Positions 54,426 to 63,454 of a stretch of 64,000 nucleotides of DNA are shown here, one piece after another. Location of the stretch: assembly GCF_020905295.1 (NCBI RefSeq), contig NZ_JAJJMM010000001.1, positions 2,852,001 to 2,916,000 of the forward strand, in the 5' to 3' direction. The translations under genes were made by a program, and so were the position numbers. The notes under the pieces are model-generated. The model saw nothing but the letters and a program-made list of their open reading frames with translations, did no database searches and was not told the origin of the DNA. Positions within the stretch are counted from its first letter, which is position 1; each line of letters opens with the position of its first letter. This DNA comes from Flavobacterium piscisymbiosum (GTDB taxonomy: Bacteria > Bacteroidota > Bacteroidia > Flavobacteriales > Flavobacteriaceae).

Positions 54426-55319
54426 TTATGAATTCAAAAAGTTCAGTAAATCGTTATTTAATTTGTCTTTATCTGTATAAAATAATCCGTGTGGTGCGCC
54501 TTCGTAAACAATATAAGTATTTTCGCGTATGGCTTTTGCTGCTTTTTTTGATGTCAGTTCGATTGGAACAATTTTGTCATCGTCGCCGTGAATAATTAAG
54601 GTTGGAACTTTTATAAAATCCAATTCTTCTCTAAAATCAGTATATGAAAAAGATTCAGCACATTTTAGAGTTGCACGAGGAGAAGCAAACGAACACAATG
54701 TTCTGTAATATTCTAATAATGGCGTGCTTAAAGGTTTATTGATAATATTGATACCAAAGAACGTTTTGCCAAAATTATCTACAAATCCAATTCTGTCTTC
54801 TTTGATGGCACTTGCTGTAGTTTCGCTTTTTTCTTTTGGATGCCCATCAGGATTATCACTTGTTTGTAATAAAAACGGAACTACCGAAGAAATTAAAGCT
54901 GCTTTTGTAACTCCTTTTCCGCCGTAACGGCTAAAATAACGAACCACTTCACCTCCGCCCATTGAGAAACCCACAAGGGTTGTATTTTCTAATTGAAGCT
55001 GCTCAATAATTTCTTTCAAATCATCAGTCAAAGTATCATAATCATAACCATCGTAAGGTTGAGATGATTTACCAAATCCTCTGCGATCATAAGCTATAAC
55101 CCTGTAATTGTTCTGAACTAAAAAATCGATTTGGTACTCCCACATTTCATTAGAAAGAGGCCAGCCATGAATTAAAATTACTGGTTTTCCTTTTCCGTAA
55201 TCCTTTACATATAAGCTAACATTTTTTGCAGTTTTTATATATTTATCTGTATTTAGTTCGTGGATATCAAAATCAAAATCTTTTAAAGAGTGGTCGGCAT
55301 TTAAGAGAGTGTTTTCCAT
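54426..55319 (-). CDS. Alpha/beta hydrolase (haloperoxidase-like)
   Basis: A 297-residue alpha/beta hydrolase. The catalytic triad sits in VGFSMGGGEVVRYF (Ser), a later Asp in IIHGDDDKIVP and the His in YEGAPHGLFYT. HGWPLSNEMWE is the oxyanion-side loop. The layout is that of non-haem chloroperoxidases and esterases with small acid-binding sites. The N-terminal ~25 residues are an extra segment. Substrate unknown. Confidence 0.9.
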   Translation of the reverse strand: MENTLLNADHSLKDFDFDIHELNTDKYIKTAKNVSLYVKDYGKGKPVILIHGWPLSNEMWEYQIDFLVQNNYRVIAYDRRGFGKSSQPYDGYDYDTLTDDLKEIIEQLQLENTTLVGFSMGGGEVVRYFSRYGGKGVTKAALISSVVPFLLQTSDNPDGHPKEKSETTASAIKEDRIGFVDNFGKTFFGINIINKPLSTPLLEYYRTLCSFASPRATLKCAESFSYTDFREELDFIKVPTLIIHGDDDKIVPIELTSKKAAKAIRENTYIVYEGAPHGLFYTDKDKLNNDLLNFLNS

Positions 55320-55455
55320 TTCTATATATTTTTAGAGTTAGCGTAATAATTTGATTCGTAAATTTAGACGCTAGAGTAAAAAAATAGGTTATAGAATTAG
55401 TACTAATAGTTACAAAATTAATAGGTTTGTAATTCAACAATACCCAAAAACACAA

Positions 55456-55791
55456 ATGGATTTAACCTGGAATGAATTTGAAAGAACCGATATGCGTGTC
55501 GGAACCATTATAGAAGTAAACGATTTTCCTGAAGCAAGAAAACCGGCATATCAGCTCACAATTGATTTTGGTGCTGAAATCGGCATTCGAAAATCATCGG
55601 CACAAATTACCAAACGCTATCAAAAAGAAGATTTAGTAAATCGACAAATTGTAGCAGTTGTAAATTTTCCAAGAAAACAAATAGCCAAATTTATGAGTGA
55701 ATGTTTGGTTCTTGGCGCTGTAGGCGAGGAGGGAGACGTAATTTTATTAGCGCCTGATTTTAAAATAGAAAACGGTCTTAGGATTAGTTAG
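55456..55791 (+). CDS. csaA: tRNA-binding protein CsaA-like
   Basis: A 111-residue OB-fold of the EMAP-II/CsaA type. FERTDMRVGTIIEVNDFPEARKPAYQL and IGIRKSSAQITKRY, then FPRKQIAKFMSECLVLGAV give the typical tRNA-binding pattern. CsaA is known to form dimers and to bind tRNA and possibly act as a secretion chaperone in Bacillus. No partner gene adjoins here. Confidence 0.93.
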   Translation: MDLTWNEFERTDMRVGTIIEVNDFPEARKPAYQLTIDFGAEIGIRKSSAQITKRYQKEDLVNRQIVAVVNFPRKQIAKFMSECLVLGAVGEEGDVILLAPDFKIENGLRIS

Positions 55792-55797
55792 TTTATT

Positions 55798-55877
55798 AGT
55801 ATTCAGTGTTCAGTTTTTTAGTATTCAGTTATTTTCTCAATTTAAGGTGAACACTAAAAAACTGAACACTGAATACT
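55798..55877. repeat. 25-bp perfect inverted repeat between convergent genes
   Basis: The 25-base arm starting AGTATTCAGTGTTCAG (55798-55822) is repeated exactly in inverse at 55853-55877. It lies between csaA and the convergent RBBP9-like gene and overlaps the latter's stop codon by two bases. It probably ends transcription from both sides. Confidence 0.8.
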
Positions 55878-56421
55878 ATTCTATAATTTCAATTAACTGC
55901 TGTAATATCAATTGTCCTTCTTCCCAGTATTTTAAATCAGAATCGGAGTTGATGTGTCCTTTTTGTCCAACGTTTACAAATTCACTTCCCCATTGCGTTG
56001 CGAAATATTGTTTTCTTTCGAAAGAGGCGTAGGGATCATTTTCACTTGCTACAAGAATAGTGGGAAAAGGTAATTTATAAATAGGCATTGGCGAAAAATT
56101 ACGAATAATTTCAGGAGTGTGCTGAGGTGAATCAACATCGGCAGGAGCTACTAATAAAGCACCAACAATGTTTTTATTTGAATTTGAGGCAGCCCAATGT
56201 AAAACTAAAGAAACCGCTAAGCTATGTGCCACAAGAATCGTTGGTTTTTTGAGTTTAGAAACTTCTTCATTCAATCTTTCGAGCCATTCTTCGCGAATGG
56301 GTTCGTCCCAATTGTCTTGTACTAAACGTATAGAATTTTCGAATTTTTTATGCCAAAAGGTTTGCCAGTGTTTTTCGCCGGAATTTCCTAGTCCGGGTAA
56401 TATTAATAATTGTGTTTCCAT
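55876..56421 (-). CDS. RBBP9/YdeN-type serine hydrolase
   Basis: A 181-residue small serine hydrolase. The family opening ILPGLGNSGEKHWQTFW, the nucleophile VAHSLAVSLVLHWAA, and DPYASFERKQ plus a C-terminal KGHINSDS (His, Asp) give the triad. Bacterial members are of unknown substrate. The stop lies in an inverted repeat. The next gene upstream (56443) is 21 bases away on the same strand. Confidence 0.92.
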   Translation of the reverse strand: METQLLILPGLGNSGEKHWQTFWHKKFENSIRLVQDNWDEPIREEWLERLNEEVSKLKKPTILVAHSLAVSLVLHWAASNSNKNIVGALLVAPADVDSPQHTPEIIRNFSPMPIYKLPFPTILVASENDPYASFERKQYFATQWGSEFVNVGQKGHINSDSDLKYWEEGQLILQQLIEIIE

Positions 56422-56442
56422 TGCCGTGGATTTATTTAGTGA

Positions 56443-57267
56443 TTATTTTTTCTTTTCTTTTGTAATTCGGTTGACTTCGTTTACAAGTAAAGGAAAAGCA
56501 GGTTCCGTCATTCCGTGTCCGTAACCGTCGAGCTCGTAAAGTTTAGTTTGTTTATGCCCCACCAGTTTCATCATTCTCGCCATATAAGCGTTTTCTTCGT
56601 ATCGGCCTAACATTTCTAATTCGCGATCTCCGGTAATAAGTAAAAGTGGCGGAGCATCAGCACGAACAAAGAATAAAGGCGCATAAGCATCTATCGTTGG
56701 AGTGGTTTCGGGAATTCCGTTTTCTCTTCTAATTTCAAAATGAGTAATGCATTGCCCGCTAAACGGAATTAATCCTGCAATTTTATTGGCATCGATTCCT
56801 TCTTTCTTTAAATATTCTTTGTTTAAACCAATCATCGAAGCCAGATAACCTCCTGCAGAATGTCCTGAAACAAAAATTAAAGAAGGATCTCCGCCATAAT
56901 TGGCTATATTATTAAATGCCCAGGCAACCGCCGCTGCCGCATCATCAATGGCTTTTGCCGCTTTTGCTTTTGGTGATAATCTATAGTTTACTCCAATGAT
57001 AGCAAAACCTTTATTTTTTAAAGCTTCGGGAAGTTCTTTGCTTCCGCCGGTTAATCCTCCTCCGTGAAACCAGACAATTGTTGCGAAATTTTTAGTGTTT
57101 TTAGGATAATAAATATCCAAAACACATCTTTCATTTATATAACTGTCAGATTTATTGGTTGCTGCGTTGTAATATTGAATGTTTGATTTGGTTTCGTATT
57201 CTAATTTTTGAGCAAATGAAGAAATTCCGATGAAAACGAAACTTAGTAAGAGAATTATTTTTTTCAT
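56443..57267 (-). CDS. Secreted alpha/beta hydrolase (HSL-like esterase)
   Basis: A 274-residue esterase with signal peptide IILLLSFVFIGISSFAQ. The HGGG oxyanion motif is in VWFHGGGLTGGSKEL, the catalytic Ser in VSGHSAGGYLASM, and the His in DGYGHGMTEPA near the C-terminus; the Asp is in ITGDREL. This is the hormone-sensitive-lipase branch, here exported to the periplasm. The downstream RBBP9-like gene is 21 bases away, making a two-hydrolase operon. Confidence 0.9.
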   Translation of the reverse strand: MKKIILLLSFVFIGISSFAQKLEYETKSNIQYYNAATNKSDSYINERCVLDIYYPKNTKNFATIVWFHGGGLTGGSKELPEALKNKGFAIIGVNYRLSPKAKAAKAIDDAAAAVAWAFNNIANYGGDPSLIFVSGHSAGGYLASMIGLNKEYLKKEGIDANKIAGLIPFSGQCITHFEIRRENGIPETTPTIDAYAPLFFVRADAPPLLLITGDRELEMLGRYEENAYMARMMKLVGHKQTKLYELDGYGHGMTEPAFPLLVNEVNRITKEKKK

Positions 57268-57360
57268 TATAAAAATATTGAATTGTTGTTGTTGAGTTTT
57301 TAGTCAGTTTGAAAGTCTAAAATCTAAAAATCTAAAGTCTAAAATAATACATTAATATAT

Positions 57361-57394
57361 AAAAAAAGTCCAAAATGCAGAACATATTGGACTT
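57361..57394 (-). terminator. Intrinsic terminator of the DUF3276 gene
   Basis: AAGTCCAA / TTGGACTT stem with T-run on the minus strand, 26 bases past the stop. Confidence 0.8.
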
Positions 57395-57419
57395 GTGCTT
57401 TTTAAAAAGTTATTTTCGA

Positions 57420-57803
57420 CTAAATATCGTCAAAATCAATATCGGTAAAACTGGTTCTTTGTCCCTCAGGTTTATCAGAACCGTATTCTTTTTTGAAATC
57501 TTTTTGGTGTCTCTCAGAAATTACTTCTTCGCCTTTGTGGTTCAAGACATATGAAGTCATTTCTTCTAGTATTTCGGCGAAAGCACTAAAATCCTCTTTG
57601 TACAAGTAGATTTTGTGTTTTTTAAAATGAAAAGAACCGTCTTCTTCGGTAAATTTTTTGCTTTCGGTAATAGTGATATAATAATCATCAGCTTTAGTAG
57701 CTCTCACATCAAAGAAATAAGTTCTTCTTCCTGCTCGTAATACTTTAGAAAAAATCTCTTCTTTTTCTAACATGTCATTTTCTCTCATAATACGTTCTAT
57801 CAT
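57420..57803 (-). CDS. DUF3276 (PUR-alpha-like) protein
   Basis: A 127-residue protein. EEIFSKVLRAGRRTYFFDVRA opens the PUR-like fold, then YYITITESKKFTEEDGSF and KIYLYKEDFSAFAEILEEM, with an acidic end (TDIDFDDI). PUR-alpha-like proteins of Bacteroidota and Spirochaetes (Borrelia BpuR) bind nucleic acids, so a DNA or RNA role is likely. The start may be at Met6 or Met11 instead. Confidence 0.88.
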   Translation of the reverse strand: MIERIMRENDMLEKEEIFSKVLRAGRRTYFFDVRATKADDYYITITESKKFTEEDGSFHFKKHKIYLYKEDFSAFAEILEEMTSYVLNHKGEEVISERHQKDFKKEYGSDKPEGQRTSFTDIDFDDI

Positions 57804-57856
57804 TTTTGGAATTAATAGTACTCAAAAATCATAAAAAATTATCTATTACGCAACAT

Positions 57857-59635
57857 TTAAAGTAATTCTTTTTCCGAAAGTTGTTTTAAATATAACGATG
57901 CATAATATCCTTCCTGATTTATTAATTGATTATGAGAGCCTTGTTGAATGATCCTTCCGTCTTCTAAAATGATTATCTTATCTGCATTCTTTGCTGAGGA
58001 TACTCTGTGGCTTACAATTATTGTAGTTTTATCTTTACAGATTTTGAATAAATTATTTAAAATTGTTTCTTCGGTTTCTGTGTCTACGGCCGATAAACAA
58101 TCATCAAAAAGCAGTATGGCCGGATTTTTTATAATCGCACGTGCTATAGATACACGCTGCTTTTGTCCGCCCGAAAGTGTGATCCCTCTTTCTCCTAAAA
58201 TAGTATCGTATTGTTTGTTGAAAGCGGCAATATTATCATGAACTACAGCATTTTTGGCAGCTTCTATTACTTCTTCGTCTGTAGCGTTTTGATTACCAAA
58301 TTTTATATTGTTTTTAATAGTATCAGAGAATAGAAAAGCATCCTGAGGTACTATCCCAATATTGTTTCTTAAATCATTTAGGTTTAAAGTGCTTATTTCT
58401 TCCTGATCAATAGTAATTTTTCCATCGGTAACATCATATAAACGTGAAATCAAGGATAAAATAGTCGATTTTCCGGAACCTGTTTTTCCTAAAATTGCCA
58501 GTGTTTCTCCTTTTTTTACTGTGAAAGTTACATTTTTCAACGCTTCGATATTCGTATCTTCATACGTATAACTTACATTTTCAAAAGCAATCGAACCTTG
58601 AATGTCTGATGAATTTTCATTTTTGTTTTTAATTTCCGGTTCAAGTTTCAAAAACTCATTCAAACGTTTCTGAGAGGCTTCTGCTTCCTGAACCATCGAT
58701 GAAACCCATCCCAAAGAAGCAACGGGCCAGGTCAACATATTTACATATAAGATAAACTCTGCAATGGTACCAATGTTAGGGATCGTTCCGTTGATGTACA
58801 TAACACCTCCAAAATAAATCACCACCAAATTACTAATCCCGATTAAGGCAATCATTAAAGGACCAAATAACGATTGCACTTTGGCTAAATCCAGACTCTT
58901 CTTTTTGCTTTCATCGGCAAGAGCCACCATATTATTCTGATGTTGGTTTTCTAAGGAATTTGCTTTGATAACTCTGATTCCGGAAAAAATTTCCTGAGAG
59001 AAACTGGAAACTTTCGATAAATATTGCTGAAAAGTGGTGCTTCGTTTGTTGATTTCAGAACTTAATTTAAAAATGCAATACGAAAGAATTGGCAATGGCA
59101 AAATAGTATATAAGGTCAATAATGGCGAAACATTATACATATATATAATAACGATGGCAAAACGTATAAAGGTATTGATGGTATACATCACGGCCGGACC
59201 AACATACATGCGTACTTTTGAAACATCTTCGCTAATACGGTTCATTAAATCTCCCGTACGATTTTGTTTGTAAAAGTTTTGTGAAAGATTCTCATATTGT
59301 CTGAACACTTCATTTTTTAAATCAAACTCAATATGGCGGGACATTACGATTAAAGTCTGGCGCATTAAAAAAGTCAGGAAACCCGCAACAATCGTAGTGG
59401 CTATGATTAGCAATACGTTATGAATTAATCCATCTCGATAAGAATCAATAATTACTTGTGATGTCTGATCAGCTTCTGGCAGTTTATCAAACTTTTCGAT
59501 AGCATTCAAAGACTTACTAATAAGCTTAGGAGTGAATAAAGAGAATATTTGTGCGATTATGGTGATTAAAATTCCTAAAGAGAAACTATATTTATATTTT
59601 ATGAAATATTTGTTTAAATAGCTTAATTCTTTCAT
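57857..59635 (-). CDS. ABC exporter, fused membrane and ATPase domains
   Basis: A 592-residue half-transporter of the MsbA/multidrug type that works as a dimer. Six transmembrane helices (about residues 15-310) precede the ATPase, which has Walker A LGKTGSGKSTIL, signature LSGGQKQRVSIARAI, Walker B ILLFDDCLSAVD and the switch His in IIVSHRVSS. The signature and Walker B are complete. Substrate could be lipid or drug; unclear from context. Glu after Walker B is replaced by Cys (FDDC), where the catalytic Glu normally sits. Confidence 0.93.
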   Translation of the reverse strand: MKELSYLNKYFIKYKYSFSLGILITIIAQIFSLFTPKLISKSLNAIEKFDKLPEADQTSQVIIDSYRDGLIHNVLLIIATTIVAGFLTFLMRQTLIVMSRHIEFDLKNEVFRQYENLSQNFYKQNRTGDLMNRISEDVSKVRMYVGPAVMYTINTFIRFAIVIIYMYNVSPLLTLYTILPLPILSYCIFKLSSEINKRSTTFQQYLSKVSSFSQEIFSGIRVIKANSLENQHQNNMVALADESKKKSLDLAKVQSLFGPLMIALIGISNLVVIYFGGVMYINGTIPNIGTIAEFILYVNMLTWPVASLGWVSSMVQEAEASQKRLNEFLKLEPEIKNKNENSSDIQGSIAFENVSYTYEDTNIEALKNVTFTVKKGETLAILGKTGSGKSTILSLISRLYDVTDGKITIDQEEISTLNLNDLRNNIGIVPQDAFLFSDTIKNNIKFGNQNATDEEVIEAAKNAVVHDNIAAFNKQYDTILGERGITLSGGQKQRVSIARAIIKNPAILLFDDCLSAVDTETEETILNNLFKICKDKTTIIVSHRVSSAKNADKIIILEDGRIIQQGSHNQLINQEGYYASLYLKQLSEKELL

Positions 59636-59781
59636 TTTTTTATGATATTCAATGTTGAATTGTGTTGATTTTGTAAATTTTTATGAATTAAAATTAACGG
59701 AAAGTACAATTTAATCAAAACAAAACGATTGTTATATTGTTATTTTAAAGATAAAAAATTAGCACAAGTGTATTTTTTATA

Positions 59782-59789
59782 TAAATTTG
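59782..59789 (+). promoter_or_regulatory. -7 box of the dehydrogenase gene
   Basis: TAAATTTG on the plus strand, about 50 bases before the ATG. -33 unclear. Confidence 0.45.
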
Positions 59790-59839
59790 AGAAGTCTTTT
59801 TGACAAATTCATAATTTTAACTAATAAAATACTAGCGCT

Positions 59840-60949
59840 ATGGATGCAACTTTCGCAACTGGAAAGGAACTTCAAAAAATGGATCCTGTTTTTGGTCAAC
59901 TATCTTTTGATGATCACGAACAAATTGTTTTTTGCAATGACAAAGATACGGGTTTAAAAGCAATTATTGGTATTCATAATTCAGTTATGGGGCCAGCTTT
60001 AGGAGGGACCAGAATGTGGAACTATAATACCGAATGGGAAGCATTAAACGATGTTTTGCGTCTTTCAAGAGGTATGACATATAAATCTGCCATCACAGGA
60101 TTGAATATCGGTGGAGGTAAAGCAGTAATTATTGGGGATGCTAAAACACAAAAAACACCAGAATTAATGCGCAAGTTTGGAGAGTTTGTACACTCTTTAG
60201 GCGGAAGATATATTACAGCAGAAGATGTTGGAATGGAAACTAAAGATATGGACACTGTAAGAGATGTAACGCCTTATGTTACGGGAATCTCTGAAGAAAG
60301 AGGTGGTTCAGGAAATCCTTCTCCAATAACAGCTTATGGTGTTTATTTAGGAATGAAAGCTGCTGCTAAAAGTCAGTTTGGAACTGATGTTTTAGAAGGT
60401 AAAAAAGTTTTGGTTCAGGGAATTGGTCACGTTGGCGAAGCTTTGGTAGAATATTTGACTAAAGAAGGAGCAATCGTTACGATTACTGATATCAATGAAG
60501 AAAAATTATTTCAGGTAGCTCAAAAATACAACGCAACAATTTATACTGGAGCAGATTTATATACTGCTGATGTTGATATTTATGCGCCATGTGCAATGGG
60601 AGCAATTATTAATGATGATACAGTAAACAAAATCAAAGCTAAAGTTATTGCTGGTGCTGCCAACAATCAGTTAGCTGATGAAAATATTCATGGAGCAAGA
60701 TTACAGGAAAGAGGTATTTTATATGCACCTGATTTCTTGATCAATGCTGGTGGAATCATCAATGTTTATGCTGAATTAGAGCACTACGGTAAAGCCGAAA
60801 TCATGACTAAAACCGAAAATATCTACAACACTACTTTAGAAATTATCGATTATGCTGTGAAAAACGGAATGACAACACATAAAGCTGCACTTACAATTGC
60901 TCAAAATCGTATCGATTTGAGAAAAATTGAAAACGCTTCTAGAAAGTAA
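59840..60949 (+). CDS. Glu/Leu/Phe/Val dehydrogenase (leucine dehydrogenase type)
   Basis: A 369-residue NAD-dependent amino acid dehydrogenase of the leucine dehydrogenase length and pattern. MGPALGGTRMW and GLNIGGGKAVIIGD (catalytic Lys) line the active site, and VLVQGIGHVGEALVEYL is the NAD fold. It deaminates branched-chain amino acids to 2-oxo acids and could feed branched fatty acid synthesis. It has its own promoter and is followed by a repeat array. Confidence 0.93.
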   Translation: MDATFATGKELQKMDPVFGQLSFDDHEQIVFCNDKDTGLKAIIGIHNSVMGPALGGTRMWNYNTEWEALNDVLRLSRGMTYKSAITGLNIGGGKAVIIGDAKTQKTPELMRKFGEFVHSLGGRYITAEDVGMETKDMDTVRDVTPYVTGISEERGGSGNPSPITAYGVYLGMKAAAKSQFGTDVLEGKKVLVQGIGHVGEALVEYLTKEGAIVTITDINEEKLFQVAQKYNATIYTGADLYTADVDIYAPCAMGAIINDDTVNKIKAKVIAGAANNQLADENIHGARLQERGILYAPDFLINAGGIINVYAELEHYGKAEIMTKTENIYNTTLEIIDYAVKNGMTTHKAALTIAQNRIDLRKIENASRK

Positions 60950-60956
60950 TATTTTA

Positions 60957-61210
60957 GTATACAGTCTCAGTCTCAGTCTCAGTCTCAGTTTTCAGTTTAT
61001 CTGGAAACTGAGACTTTTTTTATAGGTAAAAACTGCGACTAAAAACTGCGACTTTTCAGGAGGTTTCTACAATACTGAAAACCGTGACTGAAGACTGAGA
61101 CTTTCTTATGCGGTTCCTAAATGACTTAAAACTGTGACTGAAAACCGCGACTTTCATACGCATTTTGAATAATAGTGAAAACTGCGACTGAAAACTGTGA
61201 CTTTTTTACG
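60957..61210. repeat. ~50-bp degenerate tandem repeats
   Basis: CAGTCTCAGTCTCAGTCTCA opens the stretch, mirrored by AAACTGAGACT. Then units ending GnGACTTT recur at 61049, 61097, 61147 and 61197, spaced 48-50 bases, each with AAAACTGnGACTGAAnAC. It fills the gap between the dehydrogenase and nusB. Confidence 0.75.
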
Positions 61211-61240
61211 AAATAATTTTAATATCAGGTCTTAAATACT

Positions 61241-61248
61241 TATTTTTG
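61241..61248 (+). promoter_or_regulatory. -7 box of nusB
   Basis: TATTTTTG, 28 bases before the GTG start. Confidence 0.5.
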
Positions 61249-61276
61249 CAGACTAATTTTTAAATGTTCTTACAAG

Positions 61277-62221
61277 GTGGTAAATAGAAGACACATACGC
61301 GTTAAAGTAATGCAATCCATTTATGCAATGCATCAAAGCGGTTCTGATAATCTGGAAAAAGAAGAGAAGTTTCTTTTTTACAGTATCGATAATATTCAGG
61401 ATTTATATCTTATAATGCTTTCTTCATTGATTGAAATTTGCAAAAAAGAATCTGTTTTTTTACATCTTTCAAGCAAAAAACATCTTGCAACTGCTGCAGA
61501 ACGTAATCCGAACGAAAAGTTCATCAATAACAAAATTTTCCAACTTCTTGCTGAAAGCAACTCTTTGAGTATTGCCTTAGAAAATCGTAAAATCAACAAC
61601 TGGTCGTTGAATGATGATTATATCATTTTACTTTTAAATGATATTAAATCAAGTGATTTGTATGCAAAATACATGAGCACTACAACCAATACTTTTGAGG
61701 AAGACAGACAATTTGTAATCGATTTATTTGCTGATGTAATTGTTCCTAACGAAAAATTATATGAGTATTTAGAAGATGATAAATTAACCTGGGTTGATGA
61801 TATTCCGGTTGTAAATACACATATCGTTAAACAATTGAAAGCAATTAAAACTCAGGATCCTGATGATTTTAGAGTGCCAAAATTGTATAAAGATGTTGAA
61901 GATAAGGATTTTGCTAAAGATTTGTTTAGAAGAACAGTTTTAAACGAATCAATTCTGGCAAAAGAATACGATGATAAAACACCAAACTGGGACAGTGAAA
62001 GAATCGCTGAAATTGATACTATTATTTTGAAAATGGCAATTTGCGAGTTTTTAAAATTCCCTTCGATTCCAGTAAAAGTAACTCTTAACGAATATTTAGA
62101 AATTGCAAAAGAGTATTCTACACCAAAAAGCAGTATTTTTATCAACGGAATTTTAGATAATCTTGTTAAAGAGCTTACAGCTAATAAAAAGATGATTAAA
62201 GTTGGGCGTGGTTTGATGTAA
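61277..62221 (+). CDS. nusB: Transcription antitermination factor NusB (long form)
   Basis: A 314-residue NusB. The N-terminal RRHIRVKVMQSIYAMHQS and the C-terminal NusB core (about residues 215-310: AEIDTIILKMAICEFLKFPS, VTLNEYLEIAKEYSTPKSS, FINGILDNLV) match the family. The central ~150-residue insertion is normal for Bacteroidota. The GTG start at 61277 is chosen since the following VNRRHIRVK is the conserved beginning. NusB binds boxA RNA with S10 to prevent early termination in rRNA operons. Confidence 0.93.
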   Translation: MVNRRHIRVKVMQSIYAMHQSGSDNLEKEEKFLFYSIDNIQDLYLIMLSSLIEICKKESVFLHLSSKKHLATAAERNPNEKFINNKIFQLLAESNSLSIALENRKINNWSLNDDYIILLLNDIKSSDLYAKYMSTTTNTFEEDRQFVIDLFADVIVPNEKLYEYLEDDKLTWVDDIPVVNTHIVKQLKAIKTQDPDDFRVPKLYKDVEDKDFAKDLFRRTVLNESILAKEYDDKTPNWDSERIAEIDTIILKMAICEFLKFPSIPVKVTLNEYLEIAKEYSTPKSSIFINGILDNLVKELTANKKMIKVGRGLM

Positions 62222-62320
62222 AATTAGAATGTCACTCTGAGCGGAGACGAAGAGCCAAATTCCAATTAAAATGTCACTCTCAGCGTCCCGAGGTTTCGGG
62301 AGAAAAGCCAAAAAACATAA
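62222..62320. repeat. CTGAGCG-type dispersed repeats
   Basis: Two copies of TGTCACTCT(G/C)AGCG (62230 and 62271). The second carries the palindrome TCCCGAGGTTTCGGGA (62285-62300). Confidence 0.6.
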
Positions 62321-62351
62321 ATATTAATAACAAAAATAAAAACTGAATACT

Positions 62352-62624
62352 ATGCAAGATTTATTAAAATTTGCCCCTTATTTACTAATGTTTGTCGTGT
62401 TGTATTTCTTTATGATCAGACCACAACAAAAAAGAGCAAAAAATGAAAAAGAATTTGAAAGCAGCCTGAAAGTAGGTGATAAAATAATTACAAAAAGTGG
62501 TTTTCACGGTAAAATTGTTGAACTTGCTGAAACAAGCGCAGTGATTGAAACAATGTCTGGAAAATTAAAAATTGAGCGTTCAGCTATTTCTATGGAAATG
62601 AGTGCTGCTTTGAAAAAAGCTTAA
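62352..62624 (+). CDS. yajC: Preprotein translocase accessory subunit YajC
   Basis: A 90-residue membrane protein. One transmembrane helix (APYLLMFVVLYFFMI, about residues 7-22), then the hallmark RPQQKRAKNEKEFESSLKVGD and KIITKSGFHGKIVEL. It associates with SecDF in the inner membrane. Normal length. It follows nusB in a plausible transcript with a repeat-containing spacer. Confidence 0.95.
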   Translation: MQDLLKFAPYLLMFVVLYFFMIRPQQKRAKNEKEFESSLKVGDKIITKSGFHGKIVELAETSAVIETMSGKLKIERSAISMEMSAALKKA

Positions 62625-62644
62625 TACTTTTTTAGAAATTCCAA

Positions 62645-62693
62645 TAAAAAAATCCCAAATTTCAATTTTACGATTGGAGTTTGGGATTTTTTT
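62645..62693 (+). terminator. Intrinsic terminator of yajC
   Basis: AATCCCAAA / TTTGGGATT stem around a ~24-base loop with a T-run. Confidence 0.7.
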
Positions 62694-62800
62694 GTCATCC
62701 TGAGCGAAGTCGAAGGATCACACTAGAAGCTCGACAACGTTTGTCGACAATCTTTGCGGAGTTCCTTGTTTGATCCTTCCTCCGTCAAGGATGACAAGAT
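62692..62800. repeat. TCATCCTGAGCGAAGTCGAA repeat pair
   Basis: TCATCCTGAGCGAAGTCGAA followed by GGATCA (62695), mirrored by TGATCCTTCCTCCGTCAAGG and ATGACA (62770). This is a dispersed flavobacterial repeat, with GACAACGTTTGTCGAC in the middle. Confidence 0.65.
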
Positions 62801-62864
62801 TGCGAAGTAAACTTTGACAAAGGTTTATGTTTACAATTGGAATTTTAAAATATTGGAATTTAAA

Positions 62865-63452
62865 TCATCTGTATTTATCATTCAACCCAATATTCCCTAA
62901 TATCATAGGAACCACTTTTTTTATTCTCGAAAGCTTAGTTTTCTCTTGTTTAGCACTTTCTATATATTCTAAAAACTCATACTGTTTATACGGACTGAAT
63001 TTTTGAAATGCTTCTGCCAAAACCTTATTCTGACTCATTACTTTTTCAAAAAGTTCTGAAACAATGGCTTCTTTTTTTGAAGGTTTTATAATTTTTCCCT
63101 GCTTTTCGTTTTCTATCGCTTCTAAGATATATTCTAAAACTTCTTTTTCATTGACTTCTTCTTTTGAAGTAAATCGCCACTGACGTAAAGATTTTGTCTT
63201 GTCTTCCTGAGCATTAATGAGTTTCTTTTTCTCATCTTTTAAAAAGACACCATTAAAAAACCAAATCGTAAAATATTCTTTAAAACCTCCAATTCCGACA
63301 ACATTTTTTTTATTGAAAACATAAACCGGGCCACCCCATTTTATGGTTTCAACCAGTTCGGTTTTGTCAATAATTGATTTCAGGAAAAGTAATTCTTCTT
63401 CCCAGTTATTGACTTTGTCCCAAACGTGTTTTTTATCGGAAGTGGGTTCCAA
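62865..63452 (-). CDS. YdeI/OmpD-associated (DUF1801-like) protein
   Basis: A 195-residue protein. The first ~120 residues are a DUF1801-like domain (ETIKWGGPVYVFNKKNVVGIG, YFTIWFFNGVFLKD and RQWRFTSKEEVNE). The last ~60 form the YdeI/OmpD-associated helical part (LAEAFQKFSPYKQYEFLEYI). Family function unknown. It lies 2 bases from the pepT gene, so the two are co-transcribed. Confidence 0.85.
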   Translation of the reverse strand: MEPTSDKKHVWDKVNNWEEELLFLKSIIDKTELVETIKWGGPVYVFNKKNVVGIGGFKEYFTIWFFNGVFLKDEKKKLINAQEDKTKSLRQWRFTSKEEVNEKEVLEYILEAIENEKQGKIIKPSKKEAIVSELFEKVMSQNKVLAEAFQKFSPYKQYEFLEYIESAKQEKTKLSRIKKVVPMILGNIGLNDKYR

Positions 63453-63454
63453 AT

